A stretch of 64,000 nt of DNA from Malurus cyaneus samueli. Lineage: Eukaryota > Chordata > Aves > Passeriformes > Maluridae. Shown piece after piece: positions 1-11,284 of the stretch. The stretch lies in NCBI GenBank assembly GCA_009741485.1, contig CM019237.1:50220050-50284049 (forward strand), given 5' to 3'. Under the pieces are notes generated by a model. The model did not search any database. It was not told the origin of the DNA and worked only from the letters and a program-made list of their open reading frames with translations. The first letter of the stretch is position 1. Every line of letters starts with the position of its first letter. The translations under genes and the position numbers were made by a program.

Positions 1-2570
1 CTCCCATGTGTGCATCCTCAACACAAGCATCTTAACACTTGTTCTCTTGTTACATCCTGCTAGAGGCTTTCTACAAAGTGACCCTTCGGGTCAGATGTAA
101 AAACAGACACAAGAACCACCAAGGCTTTGCTTCAAATAGATGCCCTTCCCCAGAAAAACTGCAGTGGTATCTAGCAGCTCACTCTGACTCAGATGATTTG
201 GCTGCATGCAATTCCCCTGCATGCATGGCCTTTTTTACGAGAAAGAGAAAGAATTTAAGTACCTTGCTCTCCTAATGAGGTTCCAGATGTGGAAGCGATT
301 TGATTTTGCCTCCTGTCAGTGCTGTGCTTCAGGCCAGCCTATTTCACTTCTATCTCTGGGGTTACAGAAGCGGGGTTTGTAGGTGGATAATGCAGTATTG
401 AGGTTTTAGGTAATCAGTAGATACCAGAAAGGTAAACAGATCTTGCACCACAACCTGTTTTTATTATTTTCATTGGCCTGTACTTAGTTTTGCCTGTGTT
501 TATCAAGGGGCTGCTTTCTTTGCTGCTGCAGGCTCAGAATTACCCTGAAAGGAAAGCATTTCATACTCCCACCTCAGACTAAGAGAATCTTGAGAAATTA
601 TGATTTATTTTCTTCTCCCTAAATTTTGCCTAGCAGGGTGAAAATGGGAAAGAGGATGGGTCAGCATTTGTCTCTGAATGCAGCAGCTGAAAGCCTCCAA
701 TGCTCAGCAGAAGCAGGGGAAGGAAAACAAATGTTTTAGACTCCCCTGCCTACCTTCCCTCCCCACGCACCAAGGAAAAGCTCTAAAAATGGCCTGACCA
801 GAAAAAGGCCTTGCAGGTGGGGAAAGCTCAGTGCCCTGCCTTTCTTGTTTTGGCAGCCCTGGCTGAAAGGATCCCTGTTGTGTATGAATACTGCCCCAGC
901 ACATTGCAATTACTTCCTGATCCACCCTTCTCCCCACCAGAAAAGCTGTGGGAAGAAAAAATACCTGTCCTGGCACAGAACTGAATGGTCTAACTCAAGG
1001 TCTGCTTTATGATTTTACCAATCAGTTCCCTTTATAATCCAAAGCCCTTTTCAGCTGACAATTCAATCTCTCAACATTAAGTGCAGGTAGGATCGATTAA
1101 TTTGTCAATTATCTGCCTTATTGTCAGCAGTGGTGAGAAGAGGATGTCTGTACTGCTTCATACCCTGCAAATATTTGTATTGAAAAAACAAAACACCCTC
1201 TCCCACCAATCTCTTAAATGAAAGAAAGCAGAAAACATGTCTCACTCCACTAAATTTATGACGACATGTAAGTATTTTTTATTTGTTTGGCAGCAAGTAT
1301 GCAAGATCTGTTACCACAGAGGCCTCTCAGAAAGGAGGTTTTGGCTAAATAGGATGTGTATGATATACAAGGAGAAATTGATCTCTAAAGCAGAAAGTGA
1401 GGGCACTGGTAGGATAACACAAAGAGTCTGCAGCTTTGGGTAGGCTTTAGAAAGATAAGTGGTGAGGAACTTCTATTTGGAAGTCTGATCTTTGATGTGA
1501 GAGAGTGTTTCAGAGCTTCAGACTTCCCCTATCAAGGTGTTTTCAGGCCAGACACTTAGACATGCAGCAGGAGAAGGGCAAATTAGGTATAGGGTTAAGT
1601 TTTTGGCATTGATGCCTTGCTGGGAGTCGGGTGGAGACTTGACATGGATGTTATGTACATAGGGGAAGGCAAAGTCAGCCAAAGCTGCCACCCTACATGG
1701 CTAAAAAAATGTGGTTTGGAGAGATTTCACCTCTTTTTCAGGCAGAACTGACTCTCGTGGCACATCAAAAGAGTGCACTTCTGGGAGAAGGAACTTTATC
1801 CCATGAACCTTGGCTTGATAGAGAGGGAGGGATCCTCTCTGTCTCCACAGAGGAAGGAGGAGACTTCAGAGAGGCTCTCACCACAACCTGCTTGAAAATG
1901 CAGAATGGTGTGCTGTTTTCCAAGAGATCACATGGAAAAATAATCATAACCAGAGTTGTGGCTGGATATATAATTGCAGCTTTTATGTTTGATTTTTCTC
2001 TGCAGTTAATGATCCTCTTCATAACCTCTTTTGATTTGGTAGTACATGTTAAATTTCAAGCCTAAATCTTCTCCTTTTTGCAAAGTTAGGGTGATTAAAT
2101 GGTGTTTTGAGGTATCTGTGCCATATACTGTACATCAAGTGAAGCCTATGAAAGTTCATCAGCCTTAAGAACTTCCTGTATGAAGTAGGACATGGGACTT
2201 AAATTACCTAGAGTTATTTTAGATGAGAATAGTCAACAATCTTGGCAAGCAGCAATAACAGAGTCTTGATTTTGTTTAAATCAGATGAAATAATAAAGTC
2301 AGTGATGTGAGGAAAGAGTGTGATGTGTGTACTGTAGTGACTTACACAGAGCTTTTGAAGTTATGGGAGAAGGCAATAAGAATTGGTATTGCAACTTTGA
2401 AAATCCAAAAAGAAGGATCCCAGACCTCTGTCTCCATGCCACTGCTGCTAGCACACAGCTTGCTCACCTGTGGCCCAGTGCAGTCCCGTGTGAGTGAGTG
2501 ATCTGAGCGTGTCAAACCCAGCTGTGCCTCCCAAACATCTGCCCTCTGTCAGATACAGCAGGTAAGATGG
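1..2570. other. Non-coding stretch, no feature recognised
   Basis: AT-rich unique-looking sequence. Open frames are short (122 codons at most, 1697-2065 plus) and resemble no protein family I know. No LTR ends, CR1 motifs, RNA gene motifs or tandem arrays were seen. Confidence 0.6.
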
Positions 2571-2704
2571 GGATTTGGCTCTGCAGCAAGCTCTGAAACC
2601 ATCCCTGGGTTTGTGTCACAGAAAAGATCATAAACACTCAGTGTGACTGGGGAAATAAAGAGCTGCCTGCCAGTTTGGCAACAGACCCTCTCCTCCGAGA
2701 ACAG

Positions 2705-3175
2705 TGATCTTCTGGGTGACGGGGACACAGGTCACGCAGACACCAATATGATGAGCATGATCCGTTTATTTCTAATACAGGCTCCTTTTTATCTACTTTC
2801 ATAAGCCAGCCTCTCTATATGATTAGTAATGCCTTTCTATATGATTAGTAATTATTCATTGGTTAATTTAACAGTCTATTACATTTCAGCATATGATTGG
2901 TGTATTTGCAAAAGCGTGTTTTTGTATGCCTTGCAGTTTCAAATCAATGTTCTCAGCATTTTGCACTTTCTTCAATCGACCTATTGTTCTTCAATTGCTC
3001 TTTGTTCTTGCTTCTTACTATGTTTCTTCTTCATGGTCAGTCAGTACATGTTACACCACTGTAGTCATGTCCTCTTCTTTCCCATCCTCTTCTATCTCAT
3101 CCTGCTCTATCTTGTGGTCTGGGTTGCTCAGTAACAGCAATTGATGCCCTCGTTCCCACAAAAACCTGTCTAACA
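2705..3175 (-). mobile_element. Endogenous retrovirus LTR, minus orientation
   Basis: Read on the minus strand, this begins TGTTAGACAGG at 3175 and runs through a U3-like stretch to a TATA-like GATAAAAAGG near 2789-2797. An AATAAA signal follows (complement of 2765-2770), and then a GC-richer R/U5-like segment. This order (TG start, TATA, AATAAA about 25 bases later, short R) is that of an avian retroviral LTR, and the wording around the polyadenylation signal resembles avian ERVK-type LTRs. No internal gag/pol/env sequence or primer-binding site adjoins it, so it is probably a solo LTR. The distal (plus-left) boundary is uncertain: it may lie anywhere between about 2573 and 2705, and I found no perfect target-site duplication. 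It contains a 22-bp-period duplication at 2814-2852. Confidence 0.6.
2814..2852. repeat. 22-bp-period tandem duplication inside the LTR
   Basis: A 17-base word starting TCTATATGATTAG occurs at 2814-2830 and again at 2836-2852, separated by five bases. Duplicated U3 segments are common in retroviral LTRs, where they may act as repeated enhancer sites. That role here is inference. Confidence 0.75.
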
Positions 3176-3181
3176 GAGATT

Positions 3182-6100
3182 CACCTGACTGAGATCCTTC
3201 TACAGTGATCCTCTTCAGAGCATGCTCAAGGTACCCAGGGCCATATGCAGTTTAATGCAATGGAAACCAGGGTATTGAGCACTTGACGTATCCAAAACCT
3301 GCAGCAATAAAAAGAGAAGTCTGTGAGACATTTAGAAAAGTCTGGCATGTTCAGGAAGGAGAGGGGTGGGTTTGGAGGAAAAGCTTCTGAGCACCATTTT
3401 TTCCCTTGCATGAGGTATGCAATGCATGCAATTATACAGAATAAAGTAGAGTCTGGAAAAGAAAATGCTGCAAGTGTCTAGCTGTAAAACAAGCATATTG
3501 TTTTATCCAGTACAAGCAGAATATTGTATGTAGAGATTTTTCAAGAGGTCAAGGATAATTTTGGTGGAAAGGAGCAGAAGTGAAATGGAAGCTTGGAGTC
3601 TTCACCTCTTTTGCAAGATTATTGTGAAAAAATTAGGAATGTTTGTCAGGTATTAAAAGTTATCGCTAACATTTTCCCTTGCTGCAGCCTGTTGCTTTGT
3701 AGTCTTTACATTTGCTTTAAAACTTCTTTATGCCATAGATTAGTTCAATGTAGATAGCAAGTGTGCTCTTCATGCATTGACAGTCTCATTTATTCAGATA
3801 CCACGTTTGAACAGCCCTCTGGAATATATAAATATATATGTATCTCCTGCTTGTTTAAGGGAAGGCTTGTAGATACTGACTCTAATTTAACTTAATCACT
3901 TCCTGCTTTATAGTCCTAAGAAACCTCTTGTGACTAAATAGGTAGAAATGACAGTTGAAACTGCAATTATTTAAAAAGTGACTCTTCAATAAATATTTAA
4001 GAGCTGGGATTTCACATACAGAAAGTGAGACTTTCAATTTTATACTTTCAACTTCTAGAGAAGGCAGCACTAACAACTCTGTATAGTGACAGACTTGTGG
4101 TGGCTTTTCCCTTCTTATTGCATGTTATAAAAGAAACTGCTGAAGTTAGATCAAACTAATGTATCAGATATGAATTTTCATTTGGTGCATGCTACAATTC
4201 AGAGCAAAAATGTTTCCAAGGCAATAAGAGTACTGAGGCCTGCATATATGCCCTGCCTCTCCTCTGAGCACAAGCCAAAAAACAAACTTTGGAAATATCA
4301 CCTTTAAATGAATGGAAGGTTCATCTCCTATTGTTTTAGTTCCTGAAAGACCAGGACTCACACGTTTTTTTTGAGCTATCATAATAAAAGTAAATAGCAG
4401 AACCTTAAACAGAGTCCTAGGAAGTCTCTTGGACAAGGCAAAAACGGCAGGTGAAGGTTGGATTTTTAAGCCTTCTGCTAGAAGAATTGTGGTCAGACCC
4501 CAGCTGACCTTGTGAAGAGATATGAAATGAACCTCAATTGTTTAAGTCCCAGTCCAGCACCTTTATCAGACCATTGTTATCAGCTGCCATTTGAAGTGTA
4601 TTTCCTGCAAGTTTATGCAGTTTGCTTTATCCACAGACAAAGCCCTGTGTTATTCTTGGCAGCTATTCTCAAGTTAGTATCAAATCAATATATCCTTCTG
4701 GACATGGAAGGGTGGACTCGGTGCTTCCTTCATAAAGATTCAGCCTGAGAATATTTCAGTGGAGACTTGGTCTGAGCAGGAAGGGAAGTGATTTTCTGGA
4801 TGATTGACCCAGTTCTGTGCATGAGTGGAGCTTTAAAGTAATAGATTTCCCCTGCTTTCTCACTGAAGAAGAATAGTGAACAATCAGCTTTTTTTTAGCA
4901 ATGCTAAGATTTCATTCATCTGGACTTTTGTAAGGGACTCATCTGACTCTGCACAGAGCAGAGGCTATAGCACTTTTTTCCAAGGATCCCTGACTCTATC
5001 AAGCCTAATAAATTGTGCCCATATTAGGACATTTTTCAGAAAATCAGAGCCAGTTTTGAGTGATGGGCCAAGCTTTCTGAGTTAGCTGACTAAATCCAGC
5101 CATGTTCTTCTTATCACAACAAATGAAGGTTCTAGGGAAATACATTTTGGTTGCCTGTGTCCATAGACAATATGGCAATTATATCTATAACTATCATAAA
5201 TGTTGACATGATTTGCAGAATGATCCCCTATGAAATAATACAGGTTTGCACTTGAAAATGTTGTTTGGGGATACAAAATCACTGGCAGGAGGCCTGGGTT
5301 CTTTATGATCAGATTGCCCTTGTTAAACTGTGTTTCTGTCAGTTGGCTTTAGCTGCTGCTGGCATCTCAGATTCAGAAATAAGTGTTGAAAATGGATTTG
5401 TTACCAGCAGTCTGAACAACTAATACAGAGAAAATAAACTGCTGGTTTTAGCTAAGTTTCTTAGTGCAATTTCACTAATTTAGGTATATTCCTGACGAGG
5501 ATTGAAATTAGTGTTTTATGATGCAAACATTCACTTGACAAGCAAGTCTTCACTCACTATAATTGATCTACATGCACACTACTCAGAGATCTGCTCTTAC
5601 AAGTGAATAAAACATTTAACCCCTCTTCTCAAGGTAGGTATTGCTCCACAAATTTTTCTTTTTGCTCACATTATTTACTTCGAATGCCTTGACCAAATGT
5701 AAGCTGTGGAGTGGTTAGGCTGAAAATAAGCTACACACGTTTTCATCAGGTTTCCCACAATTCTCAGTCTTTCCCTAGCAATGCTGGGATGAGGTTACCT
5801 GAAGCAGCTTGTAGGTGGGAGGAACCATTGGAATTGGTAGGGTCACCCACTGAAGACCCTCCACTTTGATTTGGGAGCACTTTCATTTGTGTGTTAATTT
5901 ATGTTGACCCTTTGCTTAGGCACTGAGAATGACAGTTTTTCCTCCTTCATGTTCAGCATCAGGCAATTTCTTCCTGCTTTCTTCCCCCTTTTTCTCCTGA
6001 ATATACATAGTTGCAGTCTAATGTATTGTCCTTAAACATTACCAAAAGACTTTTTCATGACCCTTTAACAGGATTTTAAAAGCAATACTTTGGATCACTG

Positions 6101-7085
6101 TAGTGGTGGTTTAATGGTTTGAAAAGGACCTGGAAAGGATTTCTACATCTGGTAGCATGTGGAAAATTAAGGACTATGCAGGTGTTGTGTCTATAGGAAT
6201 TGCAGTCTATACTCTAGAATTATAAAGAAATGAAATAAGAGCTGGGAGAGGAAAGAATTTGCCATAGGTGGGACAATGTTCTCAAGCTGAAGCAATCAAC
6301 AGTTAGGTTACTTCAAGCTTAGAAAACACTCAAACAGTATTTCTATCTATCAGGTATTGACCAGCCTATTTTTCCATTTAAAGGGAATGGTTCTGGAACA
6401 CCCTTAGTGCACCTGCAGGCTCCTGTTTGGGGAGCCAGAGTGGTGGTCTCTGCCTTCAAGATGAAATGGCAGTGAAAAAAGTGACTTTTGTTCAGGATTT
6501 ATCCTGGTTTGACACCTGAGATCAGTCAAACAGAAGCAGCTCCCCCCAGGTGACCTGTGGGCACAACACACACTGCAGCAGCAGTTCTTTAATGTAGAAT
6601 TTTTCACAGAAAACTATTGAATCAGCCAAACCTAAAACTATCCTCATCTAGCAGAGTTGTAGAGAAAAAGCAGTATTAATATCTATAGTCTCATTTATTT
6701 CTTACAGCAAGGTACATTTTGCAAGTGAGTCTTCTATTTTTCTGTTGGCTTTTGGTTCGAATTTTATTTCTCACTGGGGTTACTCTGCCTTGTGTGAAAG
6801 ACTTTGCATATGTCTTTGAACTTCACAAGGTTTCTGCTGCTTCTCTGGCTTTTGAAAGTGCCTTTGAACGGCAGCCTATTCCTGACTGCATCATGCACCC
6901 AGTTACCCCTGAAATCTGAAATGTGAGAGTGTCTGCCATGCCTCTGGTCAGAACATCCATGAAAATGCTGAACTGCATCAGCCCCAGCTTATCCTTCAAG
7001 TGCCTGAAAATTAATTCTAAGAAGATTTGTTTCAAAATCTTTCTGGGCATTGAAGTGAGACTGAGTGGCCTACAGTATCTAGAGG
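3182..7085. other. Non-coding stretch, no feature recognised
   Basis: AT-rich sequence with only short scattered open frames (90 codons at most). I saw no recognisable repeat family, RNA gene or splice-flanked open exon. Confidence 0.55.
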
Positions 7086-7087
7086 TT

Positions 7088-7285
7088 CTTCCCCCAGAGG
7101 GTGGTGGGGCACTGAACAGGCTCCCCAGGGAACAGTGACAGCCCCAAGGCTGCCAGAGATCAAGGAGAATCTGGACAACACTCTCAGGGACAGGGTGGGA
7201 TTGCTGGGGTGTCCTGGGCAGGGCCAGGAGCTGGACTCTGACCCTGATGGGTTCTTCCCAACTCAACATGTTCAATGATTATGGA
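7088..7285 (+). mobile_element. CR1 LINE 3'-end fragment
   Basis: The sequence follows the diagnostic end of avian CR1: a 'ggtggggcactgaacaggctccc' type block, then 'gggtgtcctgggcagggccaggagctggac', then 'gggttcttcccaactcaac', ending in a degenerate copy of the ATTCTATGAT-type 3' repeat near 7275-7285. The 5' side is truncated, as is usual for CR1 copies. It is diverged from the young CR1 consensus and holds no reverse-transcriptase frame. The 150-codon frame antisense to it (6823-7275 minus) is judged incidental. Confidence 0.8.
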
Positions 7286-7586
7286 GCCTCATTCTTTGCC
7301 CAGTTTAAAGACAGACACGATATTTGTCTTTTTTCAGTTCCTGGGGACACTCCCAAAGTGCCTTGACTTTTCAGAGATGGGAGGGTGGCATTAACCATTT
7401 TTGGATGCCTCTCTTCTCATTGATTTTTGATTGATCCACCTGACTAAGTGGATTTTAATTTGGACCTTATCAGCCATAGGTAGAACTTTTCCCCATGAAA
7501 TTCTGCCACTAATCTTTCTCATTTGCATTGCTTTCTGATTTCAGCCTCAATCCCACTTTGATTTCTCCATCAGCATCTTTGTCTGC

Positions 7587-7830
7587 CCAGCCAGTCCAGA
7601 GAAGGGCAGCCAGGAGGATCAGAGGGCTGAGATAGCTCTCCTGTGAGGAAAGGCTGAGAGAGATGGGGTTGGTCAGCCTGGAGAAGCTTTGCAGAGACCT
7701 TACAGTGCCTGAAGGAAACCCACAAAAAAACTTGTAGGGTGATTGTTTTATAAGGTATGTAATAATGGGACAAGGGAAAATGGAGTGAAGTGAAAGAAGT
7801 CCGGTTTAGATTAGGTATTAGTCAAAAAAA
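7587..7830 (+). mobile_element. CR1 LINE fragment, 3' UTR-proximal part
   Basis: Matches the CR1 segment reading 'gtccagagaagggcagcc...', 'gaggaaaggctgagagagatggggtt', 'cagcctggagaag', then 'gggacaagggaaaatgg' and a decayed 'ggtttagattaggtattag'. In the consensus this segment lies upstream of the part seen at 7088-7285. Its position downstream of that piece means a second insertion or a rearranged copy. Truncated at both ends. Confidence 0.75.
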
Positions 7831-7831
7831 T

Positions 7832-10030
7832 ACAGGAGACATTATGTAGTTTAAAACTCTCATCCAGCAAACTGTGTCTGGTGGCCCTGGAAATACCAGA
7901 GTGAACTGGGAAAACAGAATGTAAATCTGTTGTGCCCCAGAATCACATATTTAGTCTTTGAAATCAGACACCTTTTTAAGTGCCTCTTACATATTTATCT
8001 TTGTTATGTGCAGCCTTTCTTGAAGCATACCTAAGGGTTTGTGCTTAAAATGCTCCTTCCTTTTGTGTGCTTGGGAGAAGCTCTTCTGCTTTCAGAGTTC
8101 CTGATTGGATGGACTGTCAAAATTCCCATGAGCTGAAGAGCTGTGACCCATTTCTTGGTTTAAAAAAATAAACACATCCGTACTCATCAAGACTGGTGTT
8201 TTTAAAATTGCATGGAATTTCAGGCAGCAGGAGTTGCTGAATGATGTCACTGGGATGTCCAAGCTCTCCCATGGAGCTGTCACCCTCTGTTGCTGTGCTC
8301 AGTGGTGATGTGCATATTAGAGTTGCCTTTTCTCTCTGTTTCAGCTTTGTAAACCCGATATCCTTTCCCGCTGCCTGTTGTTTCCCATCAGCAAGAGGCA
8401 GAAGAAAAAAGACTGCAACTCCCCCACACATCCACCCCCACAAAGTCACAGCTGGGCTCGGAGCTGTGCGAGGAACAGGCTGCAGTTCTGGGTTTGAAAA
8501 TCCTCATTTAACTCTCCTGTAATTCCTGTGTAGAAAGGGGTCATGTGCTAAATAGAAACCTTTTCAGAAAACTTAAGGAGGGAAACAGAGTGCTTGTAGT
8601 CAGGAAAATCAAAACCATATGAACTGATAATCTGATGGCAGATTACCAAATTGTTTCTATCAGTCCAGCCTGGATTTTGAGTTGCAGTGGAGTTTTAGGT
8701 GACTCCAGAGGATGTACAACACCTCACTTTTGGCAGGGTGAGGGTCAAGGACTTTATTTTGGGCTGTTTTACAAAAAAAAAAGCATCCCAGGGAACGTTC
8801 TCACACATGCTCATTCAGAGCTACAGTTTTCCTGAATTTGTGTGGGTCTTGGAATAAATTGATTTGTTGGCAGCCACTGTGAAACCCATTATTATTTGTT
8901 TTTCAGACCCATCAGTGGTGACACGTGACTTGCTCACAGGTAATACTATTTAGAGATCCTCTTGTAGGTATAAATTGCTTAGCTCTAATTTTGTTCTTAG
9001 TTAAGGTGCTAAAATTGCTCATTCTAAATACCTGGCAAACCATTTTCTTTAGTTTTGTCAGCAATTATTTAATGTGTAATACTCAAGCCAGTAGTTGTTG
9101 CCAAAGAGAAGCCTTTTTGACAGAATTTTGGAGTATGCATTAAAATAAAATGGGTTGAGTTGTTATTTTAGTGGCTTTTCGTGGAAGCTTTAACAAATGC
9201 CAAAAAATAAAACTTCAAAGGCATATACAGAAAAGTTGCTGGTATAATTTAATTATTTTTAAATCTGACTAGCAAATTAATCTACATATTTCTGTCAGCA
9301 TGCCATCTGCACAATCTCAAATTCTTCTGTCTTTTCAGAAAAAAAAAAAATCTTTGTAAATCACCACTTCCATAGGATTTGGACTGTAACGTATTTCTAA
9401 TCCACACAATTATGCTCTGTATATTTAACAAACTGCTGCCAGGTTAAAATGCACTCTTCAGAAAGCAACTGAAATTGATATGTGAAGTGACAAATTTCCA
9501 GCCTGACAAAACATGAGATGTTGAAAGGTTAGTGTTTGTAAAAGAAGAATATTCAGAATAGCAAATGTGAGCTCTTAAAGAGCTTTAGCTCCCAGAGGAG
9601 CAGTACTCACAGCACGAGGAAAGCACAGATAAATGCAGTTTGTCTGCACAGAGCCGTGGCAGGGTGTCAGCAGGAAGGGGAATCCCATCTACACCTCAGC
9701 TGAGCAGGAGAATCTCAGGCTGTGGGGATGGGAAATGGGCACCTGTGCCCTGTCACCATGCTGTCCTCATTCCAATCAGAGCGACAATTCCCCAGTTTCT
9801 GAAGGGAGTTTTCTTTGCAGATGACAGCCATGTTCTGCATGAATTGCAAGCTGGCACAATTGTTCTGTTAAACATCTTTTTGTCTTTGCTGATGGAAATT
9901 ATTCACTTCATGCTTTGAGAGCTTGCTCATCCTAAGGTATAGGGATGTATCTGAATATTACTTACTGTCTAAATGGATACTTTTCCTGCACAAAGGATGT
10001 TTAAGGCAAAAGCATTATTTTTTATCCAAA
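7832..10030. other. Non-coding stretch with an A12 run
   Basis: AT-rich, no recognised gene. A 12-base A run lies at 9339-9350. A minus-strand frame at 8117-8449 (110 codons) opens with a hydrophobic, signal-peptide-like stretch but has no further support. No RNA gene or repeat family recognised. Confidence 0.5.
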
Positions 10031-10034
10031 TTAC

Positions 10035-10199
10035 CTTGTGAAAGAGCATTTTTTTTTTATTGAAGTACTTGTACAACCCAGGATTATTTCTATACTTAGC
10101 AAATGTTACATCCGTTTTCTCGGCTGAACTATTCCCTGAATTGATGATGGCCAGATCAATTGCAAGTAGGTTCTTGCAACTCAGGATTGAACCACCTGG
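10035..10199 (-). other. Candidate internal coding exon (unassigned)
   Basis: On the minus strand a pyrimidine-rich tract ending in CACAG (complement of 10200-10222) precedes a 165-bp open stretch, which is followed by a good donor, AAG|GTAATT (GT at complement of 10033-10034). Only one frame is open through the stretch. It gives 55 codons, phase 0 at both ends, with a mixed globular-like composition and a lysine run near the end from an A9 tract. I do not recognise the product. It lies just downstream (minus sense) of the coding-like segment at 10482-11028, so the two might belong together. AT-rich DNA throws up splice-like sites by chance, so confidence is low. Confidence 0.25.
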
Positions 10200-10481
10200 C
10201 TGTGATGATGAAAAAAGAAAAATCATTATTGTGACAGCTGCATTAGCAAGATAGCTCACAGCACGGACTCATTATGCTCCCTGAATATAGCAGAGTATAA
10301 AGGCCAGGCCGTTGTGAAAGTCTCTTATGGATCTGAGTTTCAAACAATTAAAAATCGGGGTGGAGCAGTCATGTGGCCATTGTGAGGCTGTGAAGGACAA
10401 GACAAATATGAAATCTGTATCCTATATTGTCTCCTTTGGATCTGCTTATTTAAGGATATTACTGCACTTCCTGAACTGAGG

Positions 10482-11028
10482 TTAATGGTTGTGGTAAGAG
10501 GTAACTTTTGTCTGAGGTGAGACAGTACAAGAGGAGTGCAGCAGTGGGTCTGAGGAACTGAAAATCTCTGGTTTGTCCTGGCCATCTTGGAGGGCTGCAA
10601 GGATGGCGACGCAGAACCCAGTGAGTTCAAAATCAAACTCAGCAAGTCTTGGCTTGAAGCTGCTGTTCAACATCTGAAGCTCTCTTTCCCTGTGGACAGC
10701 TTTTACATTCTGTCTATCTAACTCTTCCCAGAGCATGTGAGATGCTTGATCAATTAAAAGCATGTTGAAATATTGCAGTAACACCAGTGAAAACAAATTC
10801 CCTTCTCTCAGCCCTCCTGCCTCATCAGCTGAGCAAACTGAATAGCGCCAGCTTCAAGACTGGTGCTTCCTCCTGCTCATCCTTGGAGATCTTGGTGAGC
10901 AGGTCTGGCCAGGAGTTTGTGTGCAGGTGGGGTTGGATGAGCCCCAGGAACACAGGAACACAGTTTAGGAAATCATTGGTTTGATGCTGAAGGAAGGGGT
11001 TAGTTGATGACATGTAAATCAGCTCCAT
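10482..11028 (-). pseudogene. Coding-like segment with a frame change, product unknown
   Basis: Two adjoining minus-strand open frames read like one globular, helix-rich protein. The first (11028 to 10825, starts ATG) has 67 residues including NCVPVFLGLIQPHL and ends ...LALFSLLS. The second is open from about 10858 down to 10482 and continues with SADEAGG, then hydrophobic and charged helical-looking sequence including EFDFELTGFCVAILAALQDG. The two are offset by one base and overlap at about 10825-10858, so a single-base indel would join them. No introns are needed. No start region, polyadenylation tail or family was identified. This could be an old retrocopy or decayed exon, or a chance pair of open frames. 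Confidence 0.3.
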
Positions 11029-11284
11029 AAAAAAATACTTTATGATTCAGAAGATGATTTTCATTTCTGTCTCAGCATTAATCTACCTTCTCTTTTCATG
11101 CTGATGAGACAATTTCCTAGTTTATCCTGAAGAAAAATGGTTTTGCAGTACTCTGGCCAGGGAGAAAATATCATTCTGGAATCAGGACTTTTTGGAATTG
11201 AATCCTTTTGTTGTACTTGATGATGACTTTTCTTATCAATGGTTGAGGATCCCAGACCTGTCTTATGCAGGCAGTGCAATCACA

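Noticed and set aside
6745..6770. GGTTCGAATTT resembling a tRNA T-loop
   Set aside because: No matching T stem, anticodon arm or A box upstream.
6823..7275. 150-codon minus-strand frame
   Set aside because: Largely antisense to the CR1 fragment at 7088-7285.
8117..8449. 110-codon minus-strand frame with signal-peptide-like start
   Set aside because: No recognisable mature domain, no cysteine pattern, no promoter or splice support; hydrophobic starts are common by chance.
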